A stretch of 64,000 nucleotides of DNA from Lachnospiraceae bacterium (GCA_900772845.1 CAAGSD010000006.1:18240-82239); one strand, 5' to 3'; numbered from the stretch's first letter, positions 33,839 through 43,087 are shown. The notes: generated by a model from the sequence alone, not told the origin. Numbers and translations are program-made.

Positions 33839-35151
33839 TGCTTACAACACTGAAAAACGCATTTAAAATCAAAGAAATCAGACAAAAGATTCTTTTTACA
33901 CTGGGAATGTTAGTTGTGATCCGTATCGGATCACAGCTTCCCGTACCCGGGGTGGACACGAAGTTCTTTTCTCAATGGTTTGCCCAACAGACAGGCGGTG
34001 CGTTCAGTTTCTTTGATGCCATTACAGGCGGTTCTTTCCTGAACATGTCTATTCTGGCATTGAATATCAACCCTTATATTACATCTTCCATTATCATGCA
34101 GCTGCTTACAATTGCTATTCCTAAGCTGGAAGAAATGCAGCGTGACGGTGAAGACGGCCGTAAGAAAATGGTCGCTATCACCAGATACGTTACCGTAGCA
34201 CTCGCACTGATCCAGTCCACAGCAATGGCAATCGGTTTTGGCAGACAGGGCTACTTGATCGAGTTCAACGCTCTGAATGTAATTACCACGATCACAGCAC
34301 TTACCGCTGGTAGTGCTTTTCTGATGTGGGTGGGTGAACGAATCACAGAAAAAGGTATCGGAAATGGTATTTCCATCGTACTGGTGATCAACATCATTTC
34401 CCGACTGCCTGAAGACTTGAGCAACCTTTTTGAGCAGTTTGTGTTCGGAAAAGCTCCGGCAACCGCAATTCTTGCAGTCGTTATCATCTTTGCAATCATT
34501 GTTGCCATGGTGGTAATGGTTATCATCTTAAACGATGGTGTGCGCAAGATTCCGGTACAGTATGCCAAGAAAATGCAGGGCAGAAAGATGGTCGGCGGAC
34601 AGACTTCCAACATTCCGTTGAAAGTAAATACTTCCGGTGTTATCCCCATCATTTTTGCACAGTCCATTATGCAGTTCCCCATTATTATCTGTTCCTTTAT
34701 CGGATATAACGGAACCGGCGTATGGGCAGAGATCCTCAAGGGTCTGAATTCCGGTTACTGGTGCAAACCCAGTCAGCCGATCTATTCCCTGGGGCTTCTG
34801 CTGTACATTGTATTGATTGTATTTTTTGCATACTTCTATACATCCATTACATTTAATCCTTTGATGATTGCCGATAACATGAAGAAGCAGGGTGGTTTCA
34901 TCCCCGGAATCAGACCTGGTAAGCCTACCAGTGATTATCTGAACAAGATTCTGAATTATATCGTCTTCATCGGTGCGGTCGGCCTGATCATTGTATCTGT
35001 GATCCCGTATTTCTTTAACGGTGTGTTCGGTGCAAGCGTATCCTTCGGTGGTACCAGCCTGATCATTATCGTAAGTGTAGTACTGGAGACCATGAAGCAG
35101 GTAGAATCTCAGATGCTCGTTCGTAACTACAAAGGATTCCTGGAAGATTAG
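33838..35151 (+). CDS. secY: Preprotein translocase subunit SecY
   Basis: 437 residues, ten membrane helices, the protein-conducting channel of the Sec system. LGMLVVIRIGSQLPVPGVD at the N-terminus and GGFIPGIRPGKPTSDYLNKI in the cytosolic loop after helix 8 are diagnostic. Translation is coupled to rplO through TAATG. In most relatives adk follows directly; here a large membrane protein gene intervenes. Confidence 0.97.
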   Translation: MLTTLKNAFKIKEIRQKILFTLGMLVVIRIGSQLPVPGVDTKFFSQWFAQQTGGAFSFFDAITGGSFLNMSILALNINPYITSSIIMQLLTIAIPKLEEMQRDGEDGRKKMVAITRYVTVALALIQSTAMAIGFGRQGYLIEFNALNVITTITALTAGSAFLMWVGERITEKGIGNGISIVLVINIISRLPEDLSNLFEQFVFGKAPATAILAVVIIFAIIVAMVVMVIILNDGVRKIPVQYAKKMQGRKMVGGQTSNIPLKVNTSGVIPIIFAQSIMQFPIIICSFIGYNGTGVWAEILKGLNSGYWCKPSQPIYSLGLLLYIVLIVFFAYFYTSITFNPLMIADNMKKQGGFIPGIRPGKPTSDYLNKILNYIVFIGAVGLIIVSVIPYFFNGVFGASVSFGGTSLIIIVSVVLETMKQVESQMLVRNYKGFLED

Positions 35152-35212
35152 CAGCATAACAGTAACCGGATGGTTTATGATCATCCGGTTATTTTACGTT
35201 AAGGGGGACAGG

Positions 35213-37405
35213 ATGCAGAAGAGATATCCCATACAATTTATCCACATATTTTTAGCGGTTGTTCTGTTGGTAATGGCTCTGTTTTGTATCGGAGCACAGA
35301 CACCATATACTGCGGAAATAGAAAGCAGTCAGTTGAAAAATCCGGAGTTTGCGTTTCTGCAAAAAGGACAGTACATCATTCACGTGACCTACGAAAATGG
35401 CATCGGGAAAAGCATTGTCGTATGTTCGGAGGCTGTTTCAGCGGCGGAAAGTGATCTGCCCTATAGAGAGCTGGCAAGAGAAGAGACTGCGGAGGAAAAC
35501 GGCATAGTCGCTATTTTACTGGATCTGGATCAGGGGACGCATGCTGTGAAGTTACAGTGGGAAGACAGTTCAAAGAATGTCGATGAAACAGCAGCTTTTC
35601 GAAAAATAGAAATACAGAGTGTACATCTGGAAAATCGTGACGGCTATTTCCTGGCAGCTTTGTTTGCAGCATGTGCAGCTGCCATTCTTATGCTGGGCAG
35701 ATGTTTTCCGGTGGAAAAATACGGCAGGCTGCTTTTTTTGATCGGTATGGGACTGGCAGCGAGTTTTCCCTTGTTTTCGGATAACCTGTGTATGGGTGAG
35801 GATATGCTGTATCACATTACCAGACTGGAAGGCATCTATCAGGGATTGTGCAACGGAGAATTTCCGGTGAGGATCAATCCGTTACAGTCCGCAGGTTACG
35901 GCAATCTGTCGGCAACGATGTATCCTTCCCTGTTTCTGTATCCGGCAGCACTGCTGCGATTTGCTGGCGTGTCGGTTATGATGTGTTATAAAATATTACT
36001 GATCAGCATGAATATTGCCACGGCATTCTTTAGTTTTTATGCAGTTCGGAATATCACACGTTCAGAAAAGTCCGCCTGGATCATGAGCGTTCTTTATACC
36101 TTTGCAACCTACCGGCTGACTAATCTGTACTATCGGGCAGCGCTGGGAGAGAGCCTTGCTATGGTATTCCTGCCGTTATTGCTGTGGGGAGCCTACGAGG
36201 TGCTTTACGGAGAAGAGAAAAAGTGGTATCTTCTGGTACTTGGAATTTCCGGTGTATTGGAGTCACACGTACTTTCTTTTGAAATGTGTCTTTTGTTCCT
36301 CGTGGCAGAAGGAACGGTGTGGCTGATCCGTTGTGCTGTCAATAACAGGCAGGCTTTGAAAGACCGTATGATTGCGCTGTTAAAGGCAGTGGCAGTGACG
36401 ATTGGAGCTAATGCGGCATTTCTGATCCCGTTTTTATATTATACCGGTGAAGATCTTCAGGTGTTCCACATGCCGGCGGAAGTGGCAGGCAGCGGAGTAT
36501 ACCTGACACAGATGTTCCAGTTATACCCTCCGGCAGACGGAATGAATCTGCTGCAGGGTACGTCACAGGGAGAAATGCCGCTTTCTGTAGGATTTGTACT
36601 TTTGGCCGGTCTGCTTATTTTCCTGGCAATGCTTTTCAGAAACGCTCCGGAGACTACTGCGGTAAAAGCAGGAAAACATTGTCTGTGTTATGGTGTCGTG
36701 AGCCTGCTTCTGGCATCGTGGCTCTGCCCGTGGGAAAAACTACAGAATCTGCAGCTGTTTCATCTGATTGCAGTATCCCTGCAGTTTGCATGGAGGTTTT
36801 TAGGTCCGGCTGCTTTGTTCTTATGTGTGGTTTCAGCAGTGAGCTTTGTCTGGCTGGCGGAAAAAATCAATACAAAATATGTGGTATATGGTATGGTACT
36901 GTTGCTTGTGATGATAAGTACCGGTTACTATTTTGACAGAACGGCCCATGACATGAAGCAGACTGCTGACAAAATGGAACTGGAAGGGCAGATGTATTCC
37001 GATGGAATGTATATGTACTGGGACGGTGATTCTTTCAAGGCACTGCAGTTAAACTATCAGTTGGAGGACAATCGGATCAGAACGGAAAAAGGTTCTGAGA
37101 TCCGGTACCGGGACCTTGTAAGACAGGGGAACCGGATACAGTTTCAGCTGGAGCAGTGTGGAAGAGAAGATGATTTCCTGGTATTTCCCGTTTACTACTA
37201 TCCCGGTTACGAGGTGCGGGTAGACGGAAAAGCAGTAGAGACACAGGTGATCGACACAAGAGTGGCCTGCAGGATGCCATCGGCACCTGCGGTGATCACG
37301 ATCCGTTATGTGGAGCAGCCGTTGTTTATCATTGCAGATGTTATTTCACTGGTTGTTATAGTCCTTTTGATTTTTCATATTGCAAAGAGACCGCAAAAAC
37401 GGTAA
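35213..37405 (+). CDS. Large membrane protein, PTPS-related/YfhO-like, inserted between secY and adk
   Basis: 730 residues, about 12 membrane helices. An N-terminal helix is followed by an extracytoplasmic region (about 30-145), then helices and the segment DMLYHITRLEGIYQGLCNGEFPVRI, which resembles the membrane family annotated as 6-pyruvoyl-tetrahydropterin-synthase-related (related in layout to YfhO and other GT-C-like proteins). The D...H near the first large loop matches GT-C enzymes. A second extracytoplasmic domain lies near the C-terminus. The ATG at 35213 has GGGGG 7 nt upstream. Function unknown; envelope glycosyl transfer is an inference. Its place inside the spc operon is unusual. 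Confidence 0.65.
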   Translation: MQKRYPIQFIHIFLAVVLLVMALFCIGAQTPYTAEIESSQLKNPEFAFLQKGQYIIHVTYENGIGKSIVVCSEAVSAAESDLPYRELAREETAEENGIVAILLDLDQGTHAVKLQWEDSSKNVDETAAFRKIEIQSVHLENRDGYFLAALFAACAAAILMLGRCFPVEKYGRLLFLIGMGLAASFPLFSDNLCMGEDMLYHITRLEGIYQGLCNGEFPVRINPLQSAGYGNLSATMYPSLFLYPAALLRFAGVSVMMCYKILLISMNIATAFFSFYAVRNITRSEKSAWIMSVLYTFATYRLTNLYYRAALGESLAMVFLPLLLWGAYEVLYGEEKKWYLLVLGISGVLESHVLSFEMCLLFLVAEGTVWLIRCAVNNRQALKDRMIALLKAVAVTIGANAAFLIPFLYYTGEDLQVFHMPAEVAGSGVYLTQMFQLYPPADGMNLLQGTSQGEMPLSVGFVLLAGLLIFLAMLFRNAPETTAVKAGKHCLCYGVVSLLLASWLCPWEKLQNLQLFHLIAVSLQFAWRFLGPAALFLCVVSAVSFVWLAEKINTKYVVYGMVLLLVMISTGYYFDRTAHDMKQTADKMELEGQMYSDGMYMYWDGDSFKALQLNYQLEDNRIRTEKGSEIRYRDLVRQGNRIQFQLEQCGREDDFLVFPVYYYPGYEVRVDGKAVETQVIDTRVACRMPSAPAVITIRYVEQPLFIIADVISLVVIVLLIFHIAKRPQKR

Positions 37406-37462
37406 AATATTAATATTGGACATATAGGTCCGTGAAAAACAGGGAAAGGTATAGGTATAGAG

Positions 37463-38104
37463 ATGAAGATAATCATGTTAGGTGCACCCGGTGCAGGCAA
37501 AGGTACTCAGGCAAAGATGATCGCTGAAAAGTACGGAATCCCTCATGTATCCACCGGAGATATTTTCCGTGCGAATATCAAGAACGGAACCGAGCTTGGT
37601 ATGGAAGCAAAGAAATACATGGATCAGGGACAGCTGGTTCCCGATGAGCTGACTGTTAAGATCCTCTTAGACAGAGTAGCACAGGACGATTGCAAGAACG
37701 GTTATGTACTGGATGGATTCCCCAGAACCATTCCTCAGGCAGAGGTACTGGACAAGGCACTGACCGAACTGGGAGACGCCATTGATTTTGCAATCGATGT
37801 AAATGTTCCCGACGAGAATATCGTTAAGAGAATGTCCGGCAGACGTGCATGTCTGTCCTGCGGCGCAACTTATCATGTTGAGCACATTCCTCCCAAGAAG
37901 GAAGGCATCTGTGACAAGTGCGGCCAGGAACTGGTACTGCGTGATGATGACAAGCCTGAGACCGTACTGAACCGTCTGAAGGTATATCATGACCAGACCC
38001 AGCCTCTGATCGACTTCTATACGAAGAAAAATGTATTAAAGACCGTAGACGGCACCAAGGATATGAAGGAAGTATTCGCAGATATCGTAGCAATTCTTGG
38101 CTAG
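37463..38104 (+). CDS. adk: Adenylate kinase
   Basis: 213 residues; interconverts AMP, ADP and ATP in the cytosol. P-loop GAPGAGKGTQAK (residues 7-18), DGFPRTIPQA substrate motif, and a zinc-binding LID with CLSC and CDKC, the Gram-positive form. Lies between secY and map as in most Firmicutes, apart from the inserted membrane gene. Confidence 0.97.
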   Translation: MKIIMLGAPGAGKGTQAKMIAEKYGIPHVSTGDIFRANIKNGTELGMEAKKYMDQGQLVPDELTVKILLDRVAQDDCKNGYVLDGFPRTIPQAEVLDKALTELGDAIDFAIDVNVPDENIVKRMSGRRACLSCGATYHVEHIPPKKEGICDKCGQELVLRDDDKPETVLNRLKVYHDQTQPLIDFYTKKNVLKTVDGTKDMKEVFADIVAILG

Positions 38105-38161
38105 GAAAAGTCCGGATCACTGACAAACAGCAGTAAGGTCCGGAACAGAAAGGTGAATAAA

Positions 38162-38914
38162 ATGGCAGTAACGATCAAATCACAGCGTGAAATTGAGTTG
38201 ATGAGAGAATCTTGTAAGATTCTGGCTGATGTGTTCAGCCAGATGGAGAAGGCAGTGCATCCCGGAGTATCTACTCTGGATATTAACAACCTGGGCGAAA
38301 AACTGATCCGTGCCCATGGATGCATTCCCAACTTCCTGAATTATAACGGATACCCAGCATCCATCTGTGTATCCGTGAATGATGAGGTCGTACATGGCAT
38401 CCCTCACAAAGATCATATTCTTCACGAAGGTGATATTGTAAGTCTGGATGCAGGACTGATCTACAAAGGATATCATTCCGATATGGCACGTACTTTCCCG
38501 GTAGGGCAGGTAAGTGAAGAGGCAAAGCTTCTCATGGAGAGAACCAGGGAAAGCTTTTTCGCCGGCATAAAAATGGCAACGGCAGGCAATCACCTGTATG
38601 ACATTTCCAATGCCATCGATGCTTATATTAAGCCCTTTGGCTATGGAATCGTAAGAGATCTGGTAGGTCACGGCATTGGCACCAGTTTACATGAGGATCC
38701 CCAGATCCCCAATTTCGCACAGCGCAGACGAGGGATAAAGCTGCAGGCAGGCATGACCCTGGCTATCGAGCCCATGATCAACATGGGCAGACCGGATGTC
38801 GCATGGCTGGATGATGATTGGACTGTAGTTACGGAGGATGGGTCCTGGTCTGCACATTATGAGAATACCATCCTGATCACAGACGGTGAGCCGGAGATCC
38901 TGACCATGTATTAA
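38162..38914 (+). CDS. map: Type I methionine aminopeptidase
   Basis: 250 residues; removes the initiator methionine from nascent proteins. Metal ligands are visible: DAGLIYKGYHSDMART, GHGIGTSLHEDPQIPN and the final glutamates in LAIEPMIN and TEDGSWSAHYENT. ATG 38162 is chosen because AAAGG is 8 nt before it; the GTG at 38153 overlaps that site. Confidence 0.97.
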   Translation: MAVTIKSQREIELMRESCKILADVFSQMEKAVHPGVSTLDINNLGEKLIRAHGCIPNFLNYNGYPASICVSVNDEVVHGIPHKDHILHEGDIVSLDAGLIYKGYHSDMARTFPVGQVSEEAKLLMERTRESFFAGIKMATAGNHLYDISNAIDAYIKPFGYGIVRDLVGHGIGTSLHEDPQIPNFAQRRRGIKLQAGMTLAIEPMINMGRPDVAWLDDDWTVVTEDGSWSAHYENTILITDGEPEILTMY

Positions 38915-38954
38915 GCAAAGGATATGCGGCAGCGAAGAAAGGTAAGATTGTGAT

Positions 38955-39227
38955 ATGTTAGGAGAATTTGCAACTTCAAAGGCCGGACATGATAAAGACA
39001 GATTGTACATGATCGTCGGTGAAGAGGAAGAGAGTGTCTATCTGTGCGATGGAAGGCTGCGCGGTGTGGAGCATCCGAAGAAAAAAAAGAAAAAGCATAT
39101 CCAGATCATACATTCTTCTGCACCGGATACACTGTTACAAAGTATCAGACAGTACCTTCCGGGGGAAGAAGACGGGATCAACAAACGGATCCGGGAGACT
39201 CTGGAAGCGTATCTGTGTAATCAGTAA
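38955..39227 (+). CDS. KOW-domain RNA-binding protein, L14e-like
   Basis: 90 residues. The N-terminal half fits a KOW/L14e-like fold (GEFATSKAGHDKDRLYMIVG), then a KKKKKKH basic stretch. Small proteins of this kind occur between map and infA in many Firmicutes and are thought to bind rRNA. No ribosomal position is known to me, so the role is open. Confidence 0.75.
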   Translation: MLGEFATSKAGHDKDRLYMIVGEEEESVYLCDGRLRGVEHPKKKKKKHIQIIHSSAPDTLLQSIRQYLPGEEDGINKRIRETLEAYLCNQ

Positions 39228-39279
39228 GTAATACAAAGCAATATAAGAAGTAAAGAGTAGAAAGCTATGGAGGAAATTT

Positions 39280-39498
39280 ATGTCTAAAAGTGATGTAATC
39301 GAAATCGAAGGAACTGTTGTGGAGAAGCTTCCCAATACCATGTTCCGTGTGGAACTGGAGAACGGACACAGAGTACTGGCTACTATCAGTGGTAAGCTTC
39401 GTCAGAACTTCATCCGTATCCTTCCCGGAGATAAGGTAACACTGGAACTGTCTCCTTACGATCTGAGCAAGGGACGTATTATCTGGAGAGATAAGTAA
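39280..39498 (+). CDS. infA: Translation initiation factor IF-1
   Basis: 72 residues, standard length. OB fold with MSKSDVIEIEGTVVEKLPN, VELENGHRVLATISGKLRQN and RILPGDKVTLELSPYDLSKG. Binds the 30S A site at initiation. GGAGG is about 7 nt upstream. Confidence 0.97.
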   Translation: MSKSDVIEIEGTVVEKLPNTMFRVELENGHRVLATISGKLRQNFIRILPGDKVTLELSPYDLSKGRIIWRDK

Positions 39499-39521
39499 GA
39501 CGATCTGGAGAGAAAACAGAT

Positions 39522-40808
39522 ATGGCTAAAAAAATACGTAACTTTGCTGCCATTCTGGCGGTCAGCGCGGTGGTGGGAACCCTGCTTTTAGTACTGGTAT
39601 TCCTGCTTCCTGTAGGTCCTATGCGCCGGAATGTGGAGAAAAGTGTTGAGAATATGCTCAAAACCGGGGATGAGATCCCGGGGGATGCTTTTTCCCAGTA
39701 TCTGTGGAAAAACAGAGAGACTTACACCGATGCTATTATGGTGCAGAATGCCATAGAAAGATTGTCGGATAAAAATGCTTATGAGCATGCCATGTGGATG
39801 TATCATTATGATCTGGAAGAGGATGTGTGGACACCGGAGGATTCTCTGAAGGCCTTTTGTGAATCCCATGAGAATGTTAACAACATGTATCTTCACATTT
39901 ATGCGAGATACTGGCATGGTTATCTGCTGTATTTGAAACCTTTGTTGTTACTGTTTTCCTGGCAGCATGTGGTATGGCTGGAACTGGCGGTACAGATCGC
40001 ACTTATGATCTGGGTACTGGTCACGGCGATCCGCAGGAAAAATGCAGGGGTTGCAGTGGTGACACTGGGCAGTTTTCTGTTCATGAAGCCGGTGCTGGTG
40101 CTGGTATCTCTGACCATGTCGGTGTGCTGGATCCTGACGCTTCTGGCAGTGGAATATATGCTGCTGCACCATGACAGCCTGCACGACAAGGGACAGTATC
40201 CGGAATTTTTCCTGATCGTGGGAATTTTGACATCCTATTTTGATTTTCTGACGTATCCTATCGTTACGTTGGGAATTCCTCTGTGCTGTTACTTCTTATT
40301 AGAAAGTGATCAGCTGTGGAACAATGTGAAAAAACTGATCGGTTTCGGAATCAGCTGGGCCATCGGTTATGCCGGAATGTGGGCGGCAAAATGGGTCATT
40401 GCGGATCTGACACTGCGCACAGGTACGATTAAGGATGCCATCTGGTCCATTATCGGCCGTACAGAGGCCATCGGCGGCAGACCCCGTATGAACGGAGGGT
40501 TTTATGTCATCGGGCTGAATCTGCAGGAGTATCCAGCTTATATGGGCATTGCAGTGGGAGTTCTCGCAGCAGTGGCAGTAGTGCTTCTGATTATGACAAT
40601 CGTTACAGGAAAATGGAAACAGGTGTATATGCAGCTGCTTCCCATGGTGATCGTGGCGGCAATTCCTTTTGCCTGGATCATTGCAGTACAGCATCATTCG
40701 GCACTGCATGCCAGATTTACTTTCCGAATTTTAAGTGTTGCGGCTGCTGCAGCCATCACTTTTATCGTTTTGATCGTAAAAGGCATAAAAAAGCCCCAAA
40801 AAAATTGA
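39522..40808 (+). CDS. Unrecognised membrane protein inserted between infA and rpmJ
   Basis: 428 residues with a cleavable-looking or anchoring N-terminal helix (residues 9-33), a soluble extracytoplasmic stretch (about 35-125) and roughly eight further helices. A conserved-looking ARYWHGYLLYLKPLL segment follows the soluble part. I recognise no family. It ends 92 bases before rpmJ, and the last 40 of those form a terminator that also holds the rpmJ promoter. A second membrane gene inserted in the same operon (35213-37405) raises the question of a shared role, but I see no clear sequence similarity. Confidence 0.6.
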   Translation: MAKKIRNFAAILAVSAVVGTLLLVLVFLLPVGPMRRNVEKSVENMLKTGDEIPGDAFSQYLWKNRETYTDAIMVQNAIERLSDKNAYEHAMWMYHYDLEEDVWTPEDSLKAFCESHENVNNMYLHIYARYWHGYLLYLKPLLLLFSWQHVVWLELAVQIALMIWVLVTAIRRKNAGVAVVTLGSFLFMKPVLVLVSLTMSVCWILTLLAVEYMLLHHDSLHDKGQYPEFFLIVGILTSYFDFLTYPIVTLGIPLCCYFLLESDQLWNNVKKLIGFGISWAIGYAGMWAAKWVIADLTLRTGTIKDAIWSIIGRTEAIGGRPRMNGGFYVIGLNLQEYPAYMGIAVGVLAAVAVVLLIMTIVTGKWKQVYMQLLPMVIVAAIPFAWIIAVQHHSALHARFTFRILSVAAAAAITFIVLIVKGIKKPQKN

Positions 40809-40837
40809 AAAACATCGAAAAAAGCGCAAAAATACGC

Positions 40838-40866
40838 TTGCAAAGGAAAGACCGTCATGCTATAAT
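40838..40866 (+). promoter_or_regulatory. Promoter of the rpmJ-rpsM (alpha) operon
   Basis: TTGCAA (40838-40843), 17-nt spacer, TATAAT (40861-40866). Transcription would begin near 40873, inside the right arm of the terminator. Confidence 0.75.
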
Positions 40867-40883
40867 GTAAGACGGTCTTTTTT
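40847..40883 (+). terminator. Terminator overlapping the rpmJ promoter
   Basis: AAAGACCGTC (40847-40856) pairs perfectly with GACGGTCTTT (40871-40880), loop 14 nt, then TTT. The loop contains the TATAAT of the downstream promoter. Confidence 0.75.
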
Positions 40884-40899
40884 GAAAGGAGGGTTTAAC

Positions 40900-41013
40900 A
40901 TGAAAGTTAGATCATCAGTAAAACCGATTTGCGAAAAGTGCAAAATCATCAAGAGAAAAGGACGCATCAGAGTAATCTGTGAGAATCCGAAGCACAAACA
41001 GAGACAGGGATAA
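40900..41013 (+). CDS. rpmJ: Large ribosomal subunit protein L36
   Basis: 37 residues: MKVRSSVKPICEKCKIIKRK then VICENPKHKQRQG. CxxC and C...H zinc ligands are kept. AAAGGAGGG about 8 nt before the ATG. Too short for automatic open-frame lists but unmistakable, and in the normal place between infA and rpsM. Confidence 0.95.
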   Translation: MKVRSSVKPICEKCKIIKRKGRIRVICENPKHKQRQG

Positions 41014-41414
41014 TCACCGCTTGATCGTCATTTGATCAGGTATGTGAGTTCTTGTCCGGTTATTATGTGCGGCTGAATTGATTATATCAATTTTCATAAT
41101 AGATTTGGATAGAGCTTACGGGAGATTACTTGTTGATACCATGACGAAAAGATTTTCTAAATTTATAAAGGACATAAATTAAGAAAATCTAAGTTTCGTC
41201 ACCAAAAAGAAATCAGAGATTTCTTTTTGCGGATGCAGACATATTCGTTATGGAAAGATCGGATCGTGTCCGATTGGGTGAAAGCCCCAATCAATTAGTA
41301 ACTATTGGGCGTACAATCAACAGACCAAAACGTACGCACACACAACGAAAGTTGTGAGCGCAGAAATGTTGCGCAAAGCGTAAGAGATTACGCAGGAAAA
41401 TGGAGGAAACGTAA
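41014..41414 (+). promoter_or_regulatory. Structured gap before rpsM with a nested palindrome and GNRA-loop hairpins
   Basis: No gene seen. At 41143-41200 GACGAAA / TTTCGTC encloses AGATTTTCT / AGAAAATCT, the same motif as upstream of rpsH. AGAAATC / GATTTCT follows at about 41208-41225. Then GATTGGG / CCCAATC (41272-41292), CACAAC-GAAA-GTTGTG (41341-41356) and GCGTAA-GAGA-TTACGC (41378-41393). Both of the last two are perfect hairpins with GNRA loops, so this is probably a folded mRNA leader. Confidence 0.6.
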
Positions 41415-41786
41415 ATGGCTCGTATCGCAGGTGTAGACTTACCTAGAGAAAAACGAATTGAGATCGGTTTGACCTATATCTATGGAATAGGCAGACCTAC
41501 TGCTGACAAGCTGTTAGCAGAAGCAGGTGTAAATCCTGATACCAGAGTGAGAGATATTACCGATGATGAGGTAAAGAAGATCAGTGAAGCTATCGAAAAG
41601 CTCGGCGTTATGGTAGAAGGTGATCTGAGAAGAGAAATCGCTCTGAATATCAAGAGACTTCAGGAAATCGGCTGCTATCGTGGTATTCGTCATCGTAAAG
41701 GACTTCCTGTTCGTGGTCAGAAGACTAAGACCAATGCAAGAACTCGTAAGGGACCTAAGCGCACGGTGGCAAACAAGAAGAAGTAA
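41415..41786 (+). CDS. rpsM: Small ribosomal subunit protein S13
   Basis: 123 residues. MARIAGVDLPREKRIEIGLTYIYGIG and C-terminal RGIRHRKGLPVRGQKTKTNARTRKGP are conserved. Contacts the P-site tRNA and the B1 bridge. GGAGG 8 nt upstream. Confidence 0.97.
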   Translation: MARIAGVDLPREKRIEIGLTYIYGIGRPTADKLLAEAGVNPDTRVRDITDDEVKKISEAIEKLGVMVEGDLRREIALNIKRLQEIGCYRGIRHRKGLPVRGQKTKTNARTRKGPKRTVANKKK

Positions 41787-41862
41787 TTAAGATCGTAATG
41801 TAACTGTGAGAGGGAAGCAAATGTAAGCATCCCCAGGAAATGAGAAAGTAGGTTAGTTTAAA

Positions 41863-42258
41863 ATGGCTAAAAAAGTTGCAAAGAAAGTAACAAAAAAGCG
41901 TGTAAGAAAAAACGTTGAACGCGGACAGGCACATATTCAGTCTTCTTTTAACAATACAATCGTAACGTTAACTGATGCTGAAGGTAATGCTCTTAGCTGG
42001 GCAAGTGCCGGTGGTCTTGGTTTTAGAGGTTCAAAGAAATCTACTCCATATGCTGCACAGATGGCTGCTGAAACAGCAACAAAGGCTGCTCTTGTTCACG
42101 GATTAAAGTCCGTTGACGTATTTGTAAAGGGTCCTGGTTCAGGACGTGAAGCAGCAATCAGAGCTCTGTCTGCAAGTGGACTGGATGTCTTAAGCATTTG
42201 TGATGTAACTCCTGTACCTCACAATGGATGCCGTCCTCCTAAGCGTCGTCGCGTTTAG
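41863..42258 (+). CDS. rpsK: Small ribosomal subunit protein S11
   Basis: 131 residues. HIQSSFNNTIVTLTDAEGNALSWASAGGLGFRGSKKSTP and CDVTPVPHNGCRPPKRRRV are diagnostic. Lies on the 30S platform. Followed by a hairpin-rich 131-base gap. Confidence 0.97.
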   Translation: MAKKVAKKVTKKRVRKNVERGQAHIQSSFNNTIVTLTDAEGNALSWASAGGLGFRGSKKSTPYAAQMAAETATKAALVHGLKSVDVFVKGPGSGREAAIRALSASGLDVLSICDVTPVPHNGCRPPKRRRV

Positions 42259-42389
42259 TGAGAATCCGTCGTCAGACGGGACAGTTTATGAAGTAACATT
42301 AGAACAAGTTGGATGAAAGTGCCGCACTGCGGCACTGTAAACAACCCTCGGAAGTCACTTCCGAAGTATAAAGAAGGGAAAATAAAAAA
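42259..42389 (+). promoter_or_regulatory. Hairpin-rich leader before rpsD
   Basis: Short dyads GTGCCGCA / TGCGGCAC (about 42320-42338) and CGGAAGT / ACTTCCG (about 42349-42365). S4 represses its own operon through the leader in Bacillus subtilis and Escherichia coli, so this is a plausible S4 site. Inference only. Confidence 0.4.
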
Positions 42390-42983
42390 ATGGCAGTAAA
42401 TCGCGTACCTGTACTGAAAAGATGTAGAGCCCTTGGCCTTGAGCCTTCTTACCTGGGCTATGACAAGAAGTCTAACAGAACCTCTGCAAGAGCAGGCAAA
42501 AAGGTATCTGAGTACGGACTTCAGTTAAGAGAGAAGCAGAAGGCTAAGTTCATCTATGGCGTTCTGGAGAAGCCTTTCCGTAACTACTATGAGAAGGCTG
42601 ATAGAATGAAGGGCATGACCGGTGAAAACCTGATGACCCTGTTAGAGAGCAGACTGGACAATGTAGTGTTCAGAATGGGCTTTGCAAGAACCAGAAGAGA
42701 AGCAAGACAGATCGTTGACCACAAGCATGTACTTGTAAACGGTAAGTGTGTAAACATTCCTTCTTACCTGATCAAGGCCGGCGATGTTATCGAGATCAAA
42801 GAGAGCGCTAAGTCCATGCAGAGATACAAGGATATCCTTGAGGTAACTGCTGGAAGATTAGTACCCGAATGGATCGATGCTGATGTTGAGAACTTTAAGG
42901 GAACCATCAAGAATCTGCCTACCAGAGAGATGATCGATGTTCCTGTTGACGAGATGCTTATCGTCGAGTTGTACTCCAAGTAA
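42390..42983 (+). CDS. rpsD: Small ribosomal subunit protein S4
   Basis: 197 residues. S4 domain at about residues 90-150 (LESRLDNVVFRMGFARTRREARQIVDHKHVLVNG). Initiates 30S assembly and often regulates translation. Basic N-terminus as usual; the zinc-site cysteines of some relatives are reduced here to a single C near residue 9. Confidence 0.97.
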   Translation: MAVNRVPVLKRCRALGLEPSYLGYDKKSNRTSARAGKKVSEYGLQLREKQKAKFIYGVLEKPFRNYYEKADRMKGMTGENLMTLLESRLDNVVFRMGFARTRREARQIVDHKHVLVNGKCVNIPSYLIKAGDVIEIKESAKSMQRYKDILEVTAGRLVPEWIDADVENFKGTIKNLPTREMIDVPVDEMLIVELYSK

Positions 42984-43087
42984 GTTTTATGTAACCCCAA
43001 TGAACATTTCCTGTGGAATTTTTTTCCATGGGATATTGTTCGTAAGAACATGTCAACATATAAAGTTCGCAAAGGAGGGTATTGGCA

